The notes under the pieces are model-generated. The model did not search any database. It worked only from the letters and a program-made list of their open reading frames with translations, and had not been told where the DNA came from. This document shows positions 1-12,001 of a DNA stretch of 64,000 nucleotides, piece after piece (position 1 is the stretch's first letter; the number at the start of each line of letters is the position of its first letter). A program made the position numbers and the translations under genes. The DNA is from Anthostomella pinea (Eukaryota > Ascomycota > Sordariomycetes > Xylariales > Xylariaceae), in NCBI GenBank assembly GCA_963556695.1, contig CAUWAG010000020.1:4588001-4652000 (forward strand). Reading direction: 5' to 3'.

Positions 1-3000
1 TTCCGTCTCGCCGTAAAGAGGCCCTTCAAGAAACCAACCGGGCTCTTCGTCAATCCCGACTCGCCGCCAACTCGTCCCCGATCGTCGGCGAGGATGAAGC
101 CCGCCGCGTCGACTTTCCAACCCTGCCTCTCCATTTCCTCGCTCAGAAACCGCGGCAACAGACCTAGGACCTTGCAGGTCTCTAGGTAATCGTTATACGA
201 GCTGAAGTACAGCTGGCCAGCAAAGAGGTTGAGATGTGCCGCGAGGCGACGAGGAAGCTGGAGGGCCGGCTTGCGGACAGGGATTGTGTGGAAGTCCAGC
301 GAATCCAGAGCTGCATAGCCCGAGTTGACACGTGCCCTGTAGAGATGCAGTGTCATGAATTCCGACTGTTCCATGCTGCGTATAAGGGAATTCGCTTCAT
401 ACGGCGAGAGAATCATGACAGTCTTGATGGTTTTGCTGTCTGGGTCATGAGCCGTGAGAATCCATTGCACCGAGCGCAGGAAAGTATCGGACACAAAGGT
501 TTCAGGACCCTTGAGGACAGTCTCAGCAAAGTCAGTGGTTGTCAGGAAGGCCTCCTCGCCTGCAAGGTCGCTGGGGTTGAATGCCGTCGCGGTGCTCATG
601 CCTCTAAGGGTAGAGAATGCAGGATGGTAACCCTGAGACGAACTGACAACCTTGCTAGTTAAGGCGAAGTTCTTGACGTCTGGATGCAGTTTATGCGGGC
701 ATGCCTTGGCGGGTGGCGCACGTTGAATCTGACGCTCTTGTTCCATCTCCCTGAAATATTGTTAGCAAAATCATAGAACAAGGCATGTCGTCTAGCGGTG
801 CACTTACGGCGACAGTTCTCGCTCCTGTTCTTCTTGAAGCGCGCTCGATTTGAATTGCGTAATGTTAAACTCTTTGCAACGAGCTGCGATTTGTTGGACA
901 ACAGGTTCATCAGACATGGCAAAGATTTTGGGTCCGGCTGCATCGAGATGAGCCGATACCGATTGTCAAGCGACTGGGCTTCGGTTTCCAGCAGCTTCTT
1001 AGCGCCCTCTTTGGTCAATCGTGACCGGTCGTCTTGGTTGCTTGCGGCATTCCAAATCTTCTCCTGTCGCACAAATCACTCACCCTGGACTGCCCACAGC
1101 GGCATGTTGCGGCGGAGGTCATCGGAGGTCTCATGCATTGACCACTCCAGGATGTCAGCGACTGTGATGGTTGAGGCATCTGTCTTTCGAGCTGTGTCGA
1201 GGACCTTTGTCTGCATCTCTTTAGATACGCAGAAGACTACTGTCTGGCCCTTGCCCAGCTTTCGCATGCGCTTGGAAGCCTGAACGAGGCGATCTTGTGT
1301 CAATCTCGGACCCAGTGTGACAGCCACTCGGTTCTCAAGCAGAAGAACAAGATCTATGCCATGAGTGTGAGCCTCGTCTAAGAACACAAGGCAGGCATCA
1401 AGGCGAGACTGAAATGACGATGCTCGGAGAAGGTCCACACGGTCCGAGCGATCCACGACACAGATCTCGTCATTCATATCAATGAATACGACAGCCTGCT
1501 TAGAGTCGTCATGCAACTTTAACCAAGCTTTTGCCATCTCTAAGTTGTCAAGCTCGATAATCTGAGCTTCAACGTCAAGAATCACCTGGACAGGCGGACA
1601 AAGCTGCATCACGCACGACAACAAGTAGTCCACGTCCGATATTGTATTGTTGGCAGACACAGGGGCCATGAGTTGCACTCCATTCTCAGGCTGAAGGAGA
1701 TACTTCATTACCAGCGCATTAGTATGCTTTTGCTCCTACAGCTCGAGGTATGCCACATCTAGGGGGAGCAAATGGCGCGAGTCGACTGTACCGGAGAAGC
1801 CAGTGGTCAGCCGCCCTCGTACCTTGCCGATGTCCCAGCCAGAAGCCGACAGCTTGTGCGGAAACTCCTTCATCTCCTTAGGGAAAACCATGTGAGAAAT
1901 ATAATAATCCACGACGCTCTTGCCGTGCCGAAAGGAAGGAAACAGTTTGGCAATGCATTGTGGCCGGTCTTTCATGTTGACGCCCTTAAGGGTGGTAAAA
2001 GACTCAGCCAGGCCATTAGTCTCCCACCCATTCCTGATACGTGATTTCGGCTTGGTCCGAATTCGTCAGGTGTGCGAAAGCAGCAAAAAGCTCGGCGTTG
2101 TCAAGTCCTTTGTAGTAGTAGCTCAACAAGGTCAATGCAATGACGACGTCAGGATGGGAGAATTCGCTATACAAAGCTGGGGTATCTTTCGCTCGGAAAG
2201 GAACAGCGACTTTGGTTGCTGGAGTACGATCGGCAAGACCGTAATTGACTCTCCAGCGCTTCTGACTCAGAAGGAATAGCAGTACTCCATCAGCAAGGAG
2301 ACCACGCAGTAGAAGAAGCTGCGGTCGGTTCGTCTCGGTCCAGCGCACGGCGCTCTTCTTGACGAGATTGATCTCTTATGCAGAGAGATCACTCTTCGTG
2401 ATATATGCGAGGACAGCTGCGTGGATGCTTGGGGGCTGTCTGTTGATAGGGAAGCCCAGAAGACCATCGCTACAGATCTTGGCGGCAAGAATCTTAACAA
2501 AGTAGTTGCCAGCATCCTCTTGGAGGACACGAGTCCTTGGGAAGGCACCAGAGACTCCGGGAACCATCTCAATTGTTGAAGGCGGGAGATGTTCAGCGAC
2601 CGCTGGAATGGTACGCCTCACGAATTCTAGCACTTGCTCGATCAATTGCCATCGACCTGGACTCGCTTCAATCAAGCGCTGGGTCCCCATGGTATAAATC
2701 AACTCAAAGCGTGGGCTGAAATTCTCGTCGCTCTCGTCCACGATGTCGCGAGAGTGACTATCGAGAAAGCTTTGCGATGCTATAGCCGATTGTGCGACGT
2801 CCTGTCGGCCACTGATGAGAGTCTCCGGCACCATCAGCTTGAATGACAGAATATGTTCTGGCTGCATCAGCAAGATACCGCCTTGTGACATGCATTGTGC
2901 AAGTGTAGCCGAGATGGCGTCCATGTCCGGGCGACTTGGCTGGAATGCCAGAGCATAGGCAAATAGTAGACGCGACGGTTAACGAGACCTCCAAGTTTGG

Positions 3001-6000
3001 AGATCAATATTTGAGCCATCTGTTTGGACTGCGACTTGGCCACTATGACCCGGACGAGCTGTGAACCATCTGCAAGATGCGCTGCCACAATGGGAACAAT
3101 GACGCTCGATTTGCCTTCACCCATATTCAATTGCATGACAGCGTTGCGGCCTGAGGAGGGCCGTCGCATCTCGCGAGCAATCTGCTCCTGTACTTGTCGG
3201 ACCATGATCCTGCTCTCAGCCTCAATCAGGAGCGTCTCTGGAAATTGGAATGGGTCCCAATTAACATGACCCACGTTCATGAGCTCACTGGCGACATCCT
3301 CGCTGCGCCCCGACCCAGCCAACTTGACCAAACGCGCAGCACGTTGTAGCGCGGTGATCGCTAGGCCATATTTAACAATACTCTTCTGCCAGTCATGCGA
3401 TAGTCTGGGCCAGCGATCATAGGACAGTTGCTTGAGCAGAAGGACAGGCGACACTCGCGGCGAATGGGAGACATCATATGCCGCCTTTGCCTTCGTTGAA
3501 GATGTCAAGGCGCCGAGGATCGTTTGATATAGACCCTCGACATGCCGTTTGCAACCCTCGAGGTGTGTGGAAAGTTGCTGCCATGAAGGATTGGTCATCT
3601 TCTTGCCGGTAGTCTGCTTCGACATCAAGGCTCGCATACTCTCCGCAAGGTCATCTTCTCAATCAGGGCCTTCAGACGAGGCTCTTTGGCCGTATCGGTA
3701 GATCGAGTGCACTGGTCATCTGATGCTAGAAGCGTCACTGGCTTGCAAGGTAGAGGAGGAGCTGGCACAAGGAACAGATCAGCCTCCGAAATGCAAGAGC
3801 TGTTGCTGACTTCCGCGGTAGGGATGGGCTGCAGTGACGCCGGCAGACCAAGTTTACTGATAGGTAGGCGTTCCAAGGCCTGCAGGAGTTGCACCAAGTA
3901 GTCGTAGAGAAGACTATTGTGATACCGCGCATTGAATTCGTCCTTAATGAGGGGCATGGCATTGTCGATAAGGATGTATTTTGACACATCCGTAACTTGT
4001 GGGTTGACTGGCGTCGCACAAGGCCACTGCGACTTCAACGAGTTCACAACACGCCTGACCATTTCGTTCTTGGATTGCTTCCACGCAGACTCCCGCCGAC
4101 GGTCATAGTCTTTTCTCTTCTCGTTCTCTTGTCGTGCGATGTTCCACTCGGGAGTCTCATGCGATGTGAGAAGGTACCGGTTCAGAATCGTCTCAAGCAT
4201 ACTGCCTGAGACTAGACGGCCTCGATCCGGGCTGAACGAGGCAGCACTGGGCGCTTGAACAAGTGCAAGCTGTCTTGACTTGGCACACATTGCGAGAAGC
4301 TGAAGTTGGTCCATCTGTGCATTTTTTGAGAAGCTTATGGTGCACAGCAAGGCCATGATCGCGAAGCGATTCTTCTCTAGAAATTGTTAGTCTTTGAATG
4401 ATCGCTGGAGAACAGGAAGTTTAGCTAGAATCCTTCTAGTGGCATTCTCTTCCACCAAGGTTGCATCGAAGCGCAGGAGCGATGCGTCAACCCGGGTCTG
4501 AGCTCCATGGACGATCTGTTGTCCGCACAGCAAAGACCAAAAGGAAGATACTTGTGCTGAATCCCAATGTCTGTCCTCTCCAGCACGAAACAAAAGAGCA
4601 GACATCGTGGCGACGTTGATTGCTCGGTCGGTTTGAAGACCTTGATCTCTAGAATTGTATATCAGGTCGTGAGACTTGTTATGGTTCTCAGCTCCAAAGC
4701 CAGAGACATGAAACACAGATGCTCGCATGCTTGCCCTAGCTTGGAGATGGTCTTTGATGTCCTTTCTCCGTGTAATTTGAAGCTCAATCTCTGGATGAAA
4801 GATTTTCGATGCCTCGGATTGGCGGAACAAGCCAGCGACCACCGTCAAGAGGTCGTCATGTTGAGAAAGAACTGGCAAACCCTGGTCCCACTTCACACTT
4901 TGCATGACGCGCTTGCCTCCTGGATAGAACAAACGGCCGGGACTGAGCTGAGCAATCTTGCCAAGCATGTTGACGTTCGCCTGTGATAATTGGCTAAACG
5001 ATTCAACTGCCTTCGATCGGAGGATTGTGAACGCTTGCTCTGTACCCGTATGCAGCGTCGCAGGATCCGGGAGACAATGCGACGTAAGAGCATGGAGGTA
5101 CGCCAAGAAAAGCTTGCAATCTAGGTCGTTGTTGTCGAGAAGGCGATGGAGAGTGCTGTTCAACTTGACGACATGAACCTTAGACTCTGACTTGTCCTTG
5201 ACTCGAACCTCAACATGTAAGCCCTTATTGTTGTATTGCAAGTCAGACTCGAGTATCAATGCAATGCGGTCGCCGCTCCGCTCATCATTCAGCATCATCT
5301 TGTTTTGGAAGCCAACGAAAGCGCCAAGGGACTGATCAGGATCAATGTACATTGAGCGATGTTCTTCGGAATATAGCAAGCGTCCTCCGCTCCCCAGGCT
5401 GAAGCTGAGACGTAGGAGGGGTATTTCCGCATAGAGTAAAGTGTCATCTGGCTGGAGCAAGCAGTGGATGTGTGTGATATCTGCCAGAGGCTGGAGGATG
5501 GATGCCAGAGTCTTTGCAGTTTGTTGCGTAGTGCTGATTATGCGGACTCCGCTTTTGCTCAATTGCCAGCGAGAATCGGCTTGAGGTTGCGACAGTATCC
5601 ATTGCGAGGATTGATTGAAATCCTAAGGATCCTTTTTCGGGAGGAATCTGACGCTCTTGTCTGCAGTATTGCACCAGAGCACGTAGTCATTCAGGAAATG
5701 GTGTGGATACTTGCCCTTCAACACACTGGAGGGTACTGTCTCGTACGTACTAAGCTCTGTCGTAGCCCGCACGAGCAACTGCCCTGATTCCATACCAAGA
5801 TCAATAGCGCACCCTCCAAAGCTGCGCTTCGTTGAAAACTGGAAGCCCGGGTTTGGAGCAGGCATGACCTCAACTGTAGCATCGCCAAAAAGAGTCTGGA
5901 ACAAAGTCAACTTGCGATAGTCGGCCGGTGGCTGGTCGAGCGGCAGACCATTGACGAGAAGCTCGCCACTCAGAAGATTGTAGTGTATATGGGCAGCAGT

Positions 6001-9000
6001 GGCTGTCTCCGTGGTGAGCCAGTGTTCTGTTTCGGTCGACCAGCCAACCTTAGTCGGCGCATAGCCAGACCACGCTCTCTTGACCGCAGCGTCTAGAGCA
6101 ACGCCATTTTGGGATAAGATGGCATAGCTGCGGTGCAGAAGCCGCTTGGAGCGGAGCTGAAGCCGTGCGACATGTGGCTCACGCAGTACTCGATTGTTCT
6201 CGCCTTCTTGAACGACGATAGAGGCCCATATCAGGAGTTCCGAGTCGGAGCTCCCGATTGTTGTATCCAAATACCGGTCGTCAACATCAAATGTTGAGAT
6301 GCAGAGCAGAGCAACCTCGATGCTCCTCGACACGAATTGCGTGCGGTCCGCATAGTTGTTCATCGCCAAGTATGCTTTCTCGCGAAGATCTGAAAGCCAA
6401 TCTGCGGTAATGCATCTTGCGGCTTGGAGAAATACAAAACAGGGGTCCCGCAAAGCCTCGTTGAGCGAAAGTACTCGAGCGGCGATAGCAACAAAAGCGG
6501 AAAGTGCATTCACAGATTCCCAATTCTCTTTCACTTGTTGAAGAGCACTGTTGAGGTTGCTCATGATTGGCGTCGCATTGCAATATATGATGGGACTCGC
6601 GTAACGGATCATTGTCGCAGGAAGGAGGTCCCGTCTGATAGATGCACTGTGGAAGGACCAGAGTCGTTTCGAGCTTTTTCAAGTCAACGTTAGGCACCGC
6701 GAGCTGTAAGAGAACGTTCAACCACTGCACATGATGTCCCAATAGGACAGTTGCAAGCTCCTTGTACTCTTCCAGTGTCACTCTGGCCGGACAAGCATCC
6801 TGGCTTGCGAGAACAGCATTCGGCGGCTGCCCATCTAGAGCAGATTCAGTCCGCAAGATAAACTTCTCAAAGACTTGCGCTTCTCGCGTGAGTCTGTACG
6901 TGCATGCTAGAGGCATTTCTTTGTCGAACTCGAAGCCGCTGCTGAGGTAGCTTTCGCTACCGGCATCATAGTATCGATAGTGAAGGCCGTTTCGAACGCA
7001 TACATTGGACTCCGTGCTAAATGGAATTTTCATCGCCTGATAATGCGTCACAATGTATGGCTTCGTTTCCGATAGCAATTTAATGCGATGGCTGGTCGTA
7101 GTGGAGTATTTGTTGCTAAGGTACGGATCGATTGACGAGAGATAGTATGGTGTGCTGGGCTGATACCGGACAGTGAAACCTTTGAGGACACCGTGTAGTA
7201 TGTAGAACCGTGCTTCTCTCCAGCAGACGTGCCACGCTGGGACGGCAAGTTCAAATACGACAGTCTTGGCTTTGCTCGTCTCGTCCGGGAGAGGCCATTC
7301 GTGGACTCGGATATCCAGGGCATCACGCTCACTGCGATATGCGCACTTCCTGCATGAATAGTTATGGATGGTTTCAACCTCAGGCGGGTCACACCACTGG
7401 TCAACAACTTTCGTGGTGAACTCGCACTCGGCAGCGAGATAGAGGTTGTTGAGACGACTGTACTCCGCTTTGGACTTAGATAGCTCCCAAAGCTTTGCTT
7501 GTCGCTCAGTCTCAGCCTTGTTGCGGGTCAAATCGTGAAGGTATTTGTGCTTCTGAGAAGTGTCGTAGAAGCGATTAGGAAAGCCAGTAGGGCTGTCGAG
7601 GCTGAAGATGCTGGCAGAGGGTAGACCTTGGGAACGCGATGCCAGGTGAGCATCAACTTTGGAGAGTCTTTGCATCTGGTCTAGAAAAGGGAGCAAGAGG
7701 TTCTGCATCACGGCTGGGGACATGCCGGCGCTGAATTCCTTTAGCAAGTCGCAGGTCTCAACTGCCGCTCGATCGCAGGCGACCCAAAGCTCCATGATGA
7801 TGGTGAGCAACATGACTGAGAGACCTTCAGCATTTTCTGAGTAGACTTCGCACGCGACGGCGTGGTACTTCTTGATCAGGTAGCACAAGTCCTGGCACAC
7901 AACAGCTGAATCACGATCTGCAGCCCAGCTGTTGACTTTTAGCGAAACCCATTGCTCAAAGAACTGGAGGTTCTGCGCTGAATAATCATCACGGGAGCTT
8001 GGAAGAACCGGAGCCTCTCCACTCTGGTGCCTGAACAGTCCATTGACCGGTTGGAATAGAAGAACCCCCTGAGAATCTTGCCGGTCTTCCATAGAGCTAA
8101 CATACTTGTCCAGTTCTGGTAAAGTGGTGAGAGCCTCGGTTGACATTTCGAGACCGCTCAGTGCCGCCATCGATGTAATCTGGCTGTCGCGCGATTGAAC
8201 CAAAGACCATCTCTTGGCAATGGTGCTGACGCTTGTGCGTAGAACGAACTCAGCCCGAGCAGTGTTTGAGTCGTACAGCGAATCAGTATCGATGAGTTTC
8301 TGGCGTCGTCGGTTGATCTTCGCATTCATGACATGCATCAACTCAGACGGCAGTTCATTTTGCTGACTTGAAGAAAGGAGGCGAGTCATGATAAGGAGCA
8401 TCAAGTTCTTGTAAAGCGCGTGCGAGCCGTCCGGTGACCGCGAGATCGTAGGTTGCAGTGCAACGCGCAGCAGGAGCCACATTGCTGACCTGGGCCAGGG
8501 TCTTCGAGTATCACTCCAGAGAACCTCTTCTCTTGTGTTCTTTCTGACTGAAGTGCTTTGGTAGTGCTCCCCAATCCCCCGCAGTATGATAAACAACATT
8601 GCACATACGACTGCAGGTTGGGGAGTATCCCGGTCTTCCTCGGGCTCTCCACAAGACTTCTTGGAACGTGGTTGCATTTCTGGTACTTTCTGGTGGGACA
8701 TGGTCGATAGCGTTTCTGAGAGCATGTCGGTGAACTCGGGTTTGCACAAGAGAGCGGAGTCGATGGCGGTCGCATTCGCAGGGAAGTTGCGGACAAGTCT
8801 TCCTCGCGCCGACTGGACTGCTTCGTTCGCAGCTGACAATTCGAAAGTCTCAAATATAAGCTGGGTATTCTGGCGGGTGATGAGCACAGCTGCGTTCTGC
8901 GCAGAGACTTTCATGGCTGCGGTCTGGCCATCTTGCAAGGCCGTGAGAGCTTGTGCAAGTTGTGCTTAATTGACGAAGCCGTCTGGGCCATGGACAGCTA

Positions 9001-9216
9001 TCATCTGTTTGAGAAGAGCCTTGGAGCGAACCATGGGCGTAGATGAGTGACCGACCAGCGGGCCGGCGTCGAGAGCATCACTGACAAGGGCGAGGAAGCT
9101 CCCATCGCTAGGCACATCCTCTTGTTGCGGCAGTTGTGGAGCAAGAACACATGGTCGATGAGGCGCCGCGTCTCGTCCTTCTCGCCGTAGGACGCCATCT
9201 CGGATCCGATGCTCAT
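1..9216 (-). pseudogene. Giant DUF6606/DUF3638/DUF3645 protein, broken (3' end outside window)
   Basis: Reading from 9216 (MSIGSEMASYG; alternative Met at 9198) down to base 1, the translation follows the very large fungal family often labelled 'ubiquitinyl hydrolase' (DUF6606 N-terminus, then DUF3638 and DUF3645). Visible motifs are LIDHVFL near 9150, a P-loop NMGEGKSS at about 3104-3127, the DUF3645 stretch QKRWRVNYGL near 2250, DEAH at 1367-1378, QASKRMR at 1262-1282, and the C-terminal NSGYAALDSLD and GRVGGESGL. One canonical intron survives at 751-807 (GTAAGT, GCTAAC, CAG). The frame is interrupted by TAA 8966, TAG 5623, TAA 4387, TAA 2376, TAG 1736 and TGA 1076, and by one-base shifts near 9144, 6575, 3651, 2958, 2024 and 929. 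Each stop leaves family-like sequence in the same frame on both sides. The biochemical role of the family is poorly defined; the deubiquitinase label is inherited annotation. Not functional as read. Confidence 0.88.
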
Positions 9217-10234
9217 GCAGTGGTGAGGTTATTTGTGCGAGAATGAGTGTCGATGGGGGAAAAGTTCGAAGGGGGAGAAGATGTATTGAAGATTTCTGCT
9301 TCTTGGTGTGGCTGGTGGACACGAGCGAGGGTTCGGATTGTCAGGTGTTGCGATCTGTTGCAGTGGTGCCTGAGGTTTTCAGAATTTCAGAGTGGTGGAA
9401 GCTATACAAACGGCCATGCAAACGGTGATACCCTCTTCAAATTTGCGGCACGGTCCATCATTGAGCACGCCGGAACAGGACCCATTCGTACGGTACTTAT
9501 TACCCCAGGCTTCGGCCAGAAGGTGACCATAGCCGTCATTTTGACTGTGAGCACCCCCAATTCGCACCTTACCACGCGTGTCAAGCCTGTGCTTTCTTCC
9601 CAGCCTTCGGGCCTTGCGTACTTCTCAGCATCTGCTCAGCACGGATCAGGGGCCAGACACGCCATCGAGTATGGGAGACGTGCGTTCACACACCCGGTCA
9701 GCGTTGTTGTCACACGAGATATTGCAGGTGGTGCTAGCATTGCATTGCCAGATCATCATGACGTCGCTCTCGTAGGTATCGCACGACAACCGAGTAGAAG
9801 CTCGCAGTCTCTTCCATGCGCGCTTCCGACACCAAATGCAGCGGTTCGCTATGAGGCACGCACCGGTACGGTACGTCAACCACCTGGCGGGACATCTGCA
9901 TTCTGCAATAGGTTGCAATCACACGGTGGTTCTCCCTCAAATTTATGGATGAGGTGCAGCGCAAGAAAGACGGGAGGTTGTTCATGGATACGGCCAGAAT
10001 TGGGACGTGTCGTTGGGACGGTGTCACGAGAGTGTCTCGTTTGCTCGACACTAAACAGCTGGTCCCAGCTGTCACATGGTGTCACGTGTAGATTAAGGTA
10101 GATAAGGAGGAAAGGACCATATGGTGCGTGGCTTCCCTTTCTTCCCATCTTAATATTTTCGGCATACAACGCTGTTGAAATCGAAGCTCATCATTAATAG
10201 CTTCATACGCTGTTATATCTAGAGCCTCTTGTGT
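9217..10234. other. Intergenic, no supported gene
   Basis: Between the heads-up start of the DUF3638 pseudogene and the 3' end of the tannase gene. A long open frame exists at 9247-10101 (+), but its composition (runs of Ser/Arg/Thr, no recognisable motif) looks like chance. No RNA gene or repeat was seen. Confidence 0.5.
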
Positions 10235-12001
10235 CTAATATATCGGCACCTTATAGACATCTAGATCATAGTGCCAAGTATCAATGCTCGGCTGATCATA
10301 GACGCATGCCACCTCGGTCCCGTTGGTCGGCCAGTACGGTCGCAACGGCCACTCGCATATCTGCCTATTCTCACCCTTGTGCTCACCCAGAAGCACCGTG
10401 GCATTCAGCGTCTTCGGCTCGACGCCCTCCTCCACCCAATCGATCATGACCTGCAGATTCGTCTGCGGGAAAGGTCCGTTAGGCTGGTACGTATTCGGCG
10501 CGCAATGCCCTGCTCCGGGCACCAGGTACAGCTTGTACCACTCGTTCAGCCTTGCGTTGCTCTCGTTATAGGAAAGGCGTGGGTACATGATCTGGCGCAC
10601 GCTCTCGTGGTACCGGACGGACGATGCGGTGGGGATGCTGGGATCCGATTCGCCGTGGTAGTGCAGGATCTTGCCGCCGGCTTGGTGGTAGGGCGTCAGG
10701 TCCGGCCAGGTCGTTTGCAGGCTTTGCTCGTACATCTGCATCCCCTGCTTTATACATGCTTCCAGGGTATTGTATGTCACGCCCTCAAACGTTGGCAGGA
10801 GCGAAGCGTTCTGGAGATGGAGGTATCTCTCTACCCATTCTGCGCCAAACGGCTGCTGAAGGAGTTCGTACTTGCCGGAGGTCGCGTTATACTGTGTTTG
10901 CGCATCGACGAACGCGGCGGCTGGCTGGTACGAGAAGTAGACCAGATTTCCCTGGGAATCCTTCAAGCCTTCGATGATGGTGGCAGCCACTGCAACGCCC
11001 TGGGCTGACACTGCGCCCTTCTGCTCTGGTGAAGGTGGCACGCCTCCACTCGGATTGCCCGCGGTTGCCGGGCAGCTGTACGGCTTGCCAATGGTAGAGT
11101 TGAGGTTGAAGTGCAACTTACACAGATCGCTCCTAGAGACCACGCCATCGGTCTTTCCATCAAGCGGGTCGCAAGCGGCGATGGTCTGGTTGACTATTTC
11201 GTCCAGCTCGCAAGGTGGCGGGTAGTAGTCCAGCGTCTGCTCTACGACATTTGAGTGCAGATGGATTATCTGCTGCTGGGCAAAGCGGAATGCCGGTGCA
11301 CCGGTAATGACTCCGTCGAACTCATTGAAGCGCTGCACCTGGCTCCAGCCCTCACGACCACCTTCCGAGCATCCTTGGTAGTACGAGTACAGCTTTGATT
11401 CGTTGCCCATGTTGAAGAATTTCTTCGTGAAAGCTTTCCCGATGACCGTCATTTCGTGGATTCCCTGATAACCCCACATATAAAGCGGTGGCCAGTTGAT
11501 GGTTCCATTGGCCAGAGGGAAAACGTCGTCAAAAGCGTTGTCGAAGCTCCCGAACCCGCCGTCCGTCAGACCTGCCGCAGCACCATATGCTATTCCGCCT
11601 GCGACTGAGTTGTTTCCTTCGTTGATGGCCCAACCTCCGCCTCCAGTGGATAGAAAACGGGCCTGGAAGTCCGCTGGAGCTGGAAGCCAGTACGTGACAA
11701 GCACTCGGTCGTTGCGGCCATTATGGGAGTAGGCGAAGGTCACGTTGCAGTAGTTGAATGTGGCGTCCGGGTAATTGTATTGACCCGTGAACGAGACACC
11801 GTAGAAGGCGCCAGTTGAGATTGAGGAGTGATCGATGATGATGCCAGGGCAGACGTTGTCGGCTGGCAGGGCTGCCCGAGCATAGGCGTCGGTACAGACA
11901 ATTGCAAGTGTGCTGTTGGTTGGGTGACCAGCGGCGGCGGAGGCAACGCCTGCCAGTAGCAAAGTTGTGGCCCACATCGTAGAACGAGAGACGGCAAGCA
12001 A
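10235..12001 (-). CDS. Secreted tannase/feruloyl esterase family protein
   Basis: Single-exon 588-residue protein with a hydrophobic N-terminus (about residues 8-25, TTLLLAGVASAAAG) consistent with a signal peptide. It carries the serine nucleophile motif GCSEGGREG (Ser212), an acid in HGESDPSIP (Asp453) and the histidine in PGAGHC (His499). Cys211 and Cys500 sit next to Ser and His, matching the CS-D-HC arrangement known in fungal tannases and feruloyl esterases, where these Cys form a disulfide that holds the triad. Many N-x-S/T sites suggest a secreted glycoprotein. The expected reaction is hydrolysis of phenolic esters such as galloyl or feruloyl esters in plant material; which one cannot be told from sequence. 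Length is normal for the family and no break is visible. The Met at 12001 is the first before the signal peptide; a second Met at residue 9 is possible. Confidence 0.93.
   Translation of the reverse strand: MLAVSRSTMWATTLLLAGVASAAAGHPTNSTLAIVCTDAYARAALPADNVCPGIIIDHSSISTGAFYGVSFTGQYNYPDATFNYCNVTFAYSHNGRNDRVLVTYWLPAPADFQARFLSTGGGGWAINEGNNSVAGGIAYGAAAGLTDGGFGSFDNAFDDVFPLANGTINWPPLYMWGYQGIHEMTVIGKAFTKKFFNMGNESKLYSYYQGCSEGGREGWSQVQRFNEFDGVITGAPAFRFAQQQIIHLHSNVVEQTLDYYPPPCELDEIVNQTIAACDPLDGKTDGVVSRSDLCKLHFNLNSTIGKPYSCPATAGNPSGGVPPSPEQKGAVSAQGVAVAATIIEGLKDSQGNLVYFSYQPAAAFVDAQTQYNATSGKYELLQQPFGAEWVERYLHLQNASLLPTFEGVTYNTLEACIKQGMQMYEQSLQTTWPDLTPYHQAGGKILHYHGESDPSIPTASSVRYHESVRQIMYPRLSYNESNARLNEWYKLYLVPGAGHCAPNTYQPNGPFPQTNLQVMIDWVEEGVEPKTLNATVLLGEHKGENRQICEWPLRPYWPTNGTEVACVYDQPSIDTWHYDLDVYKVPIY

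Noticed and set aside
1..9216. TAA/TAG read as Gln (altered genetic code) in the giant gene.
   Set aside because: Other genes in the window end normally at TAA, TAG and TGA, a TGA also interrupts this gene, and there are frameshifts as well; a pseudogene is simpler.
9247..10101. 284-codon open frame on the plus strand.
   Set aside because: No motif, odd composition, and competing frames on the other strand; likely chance.
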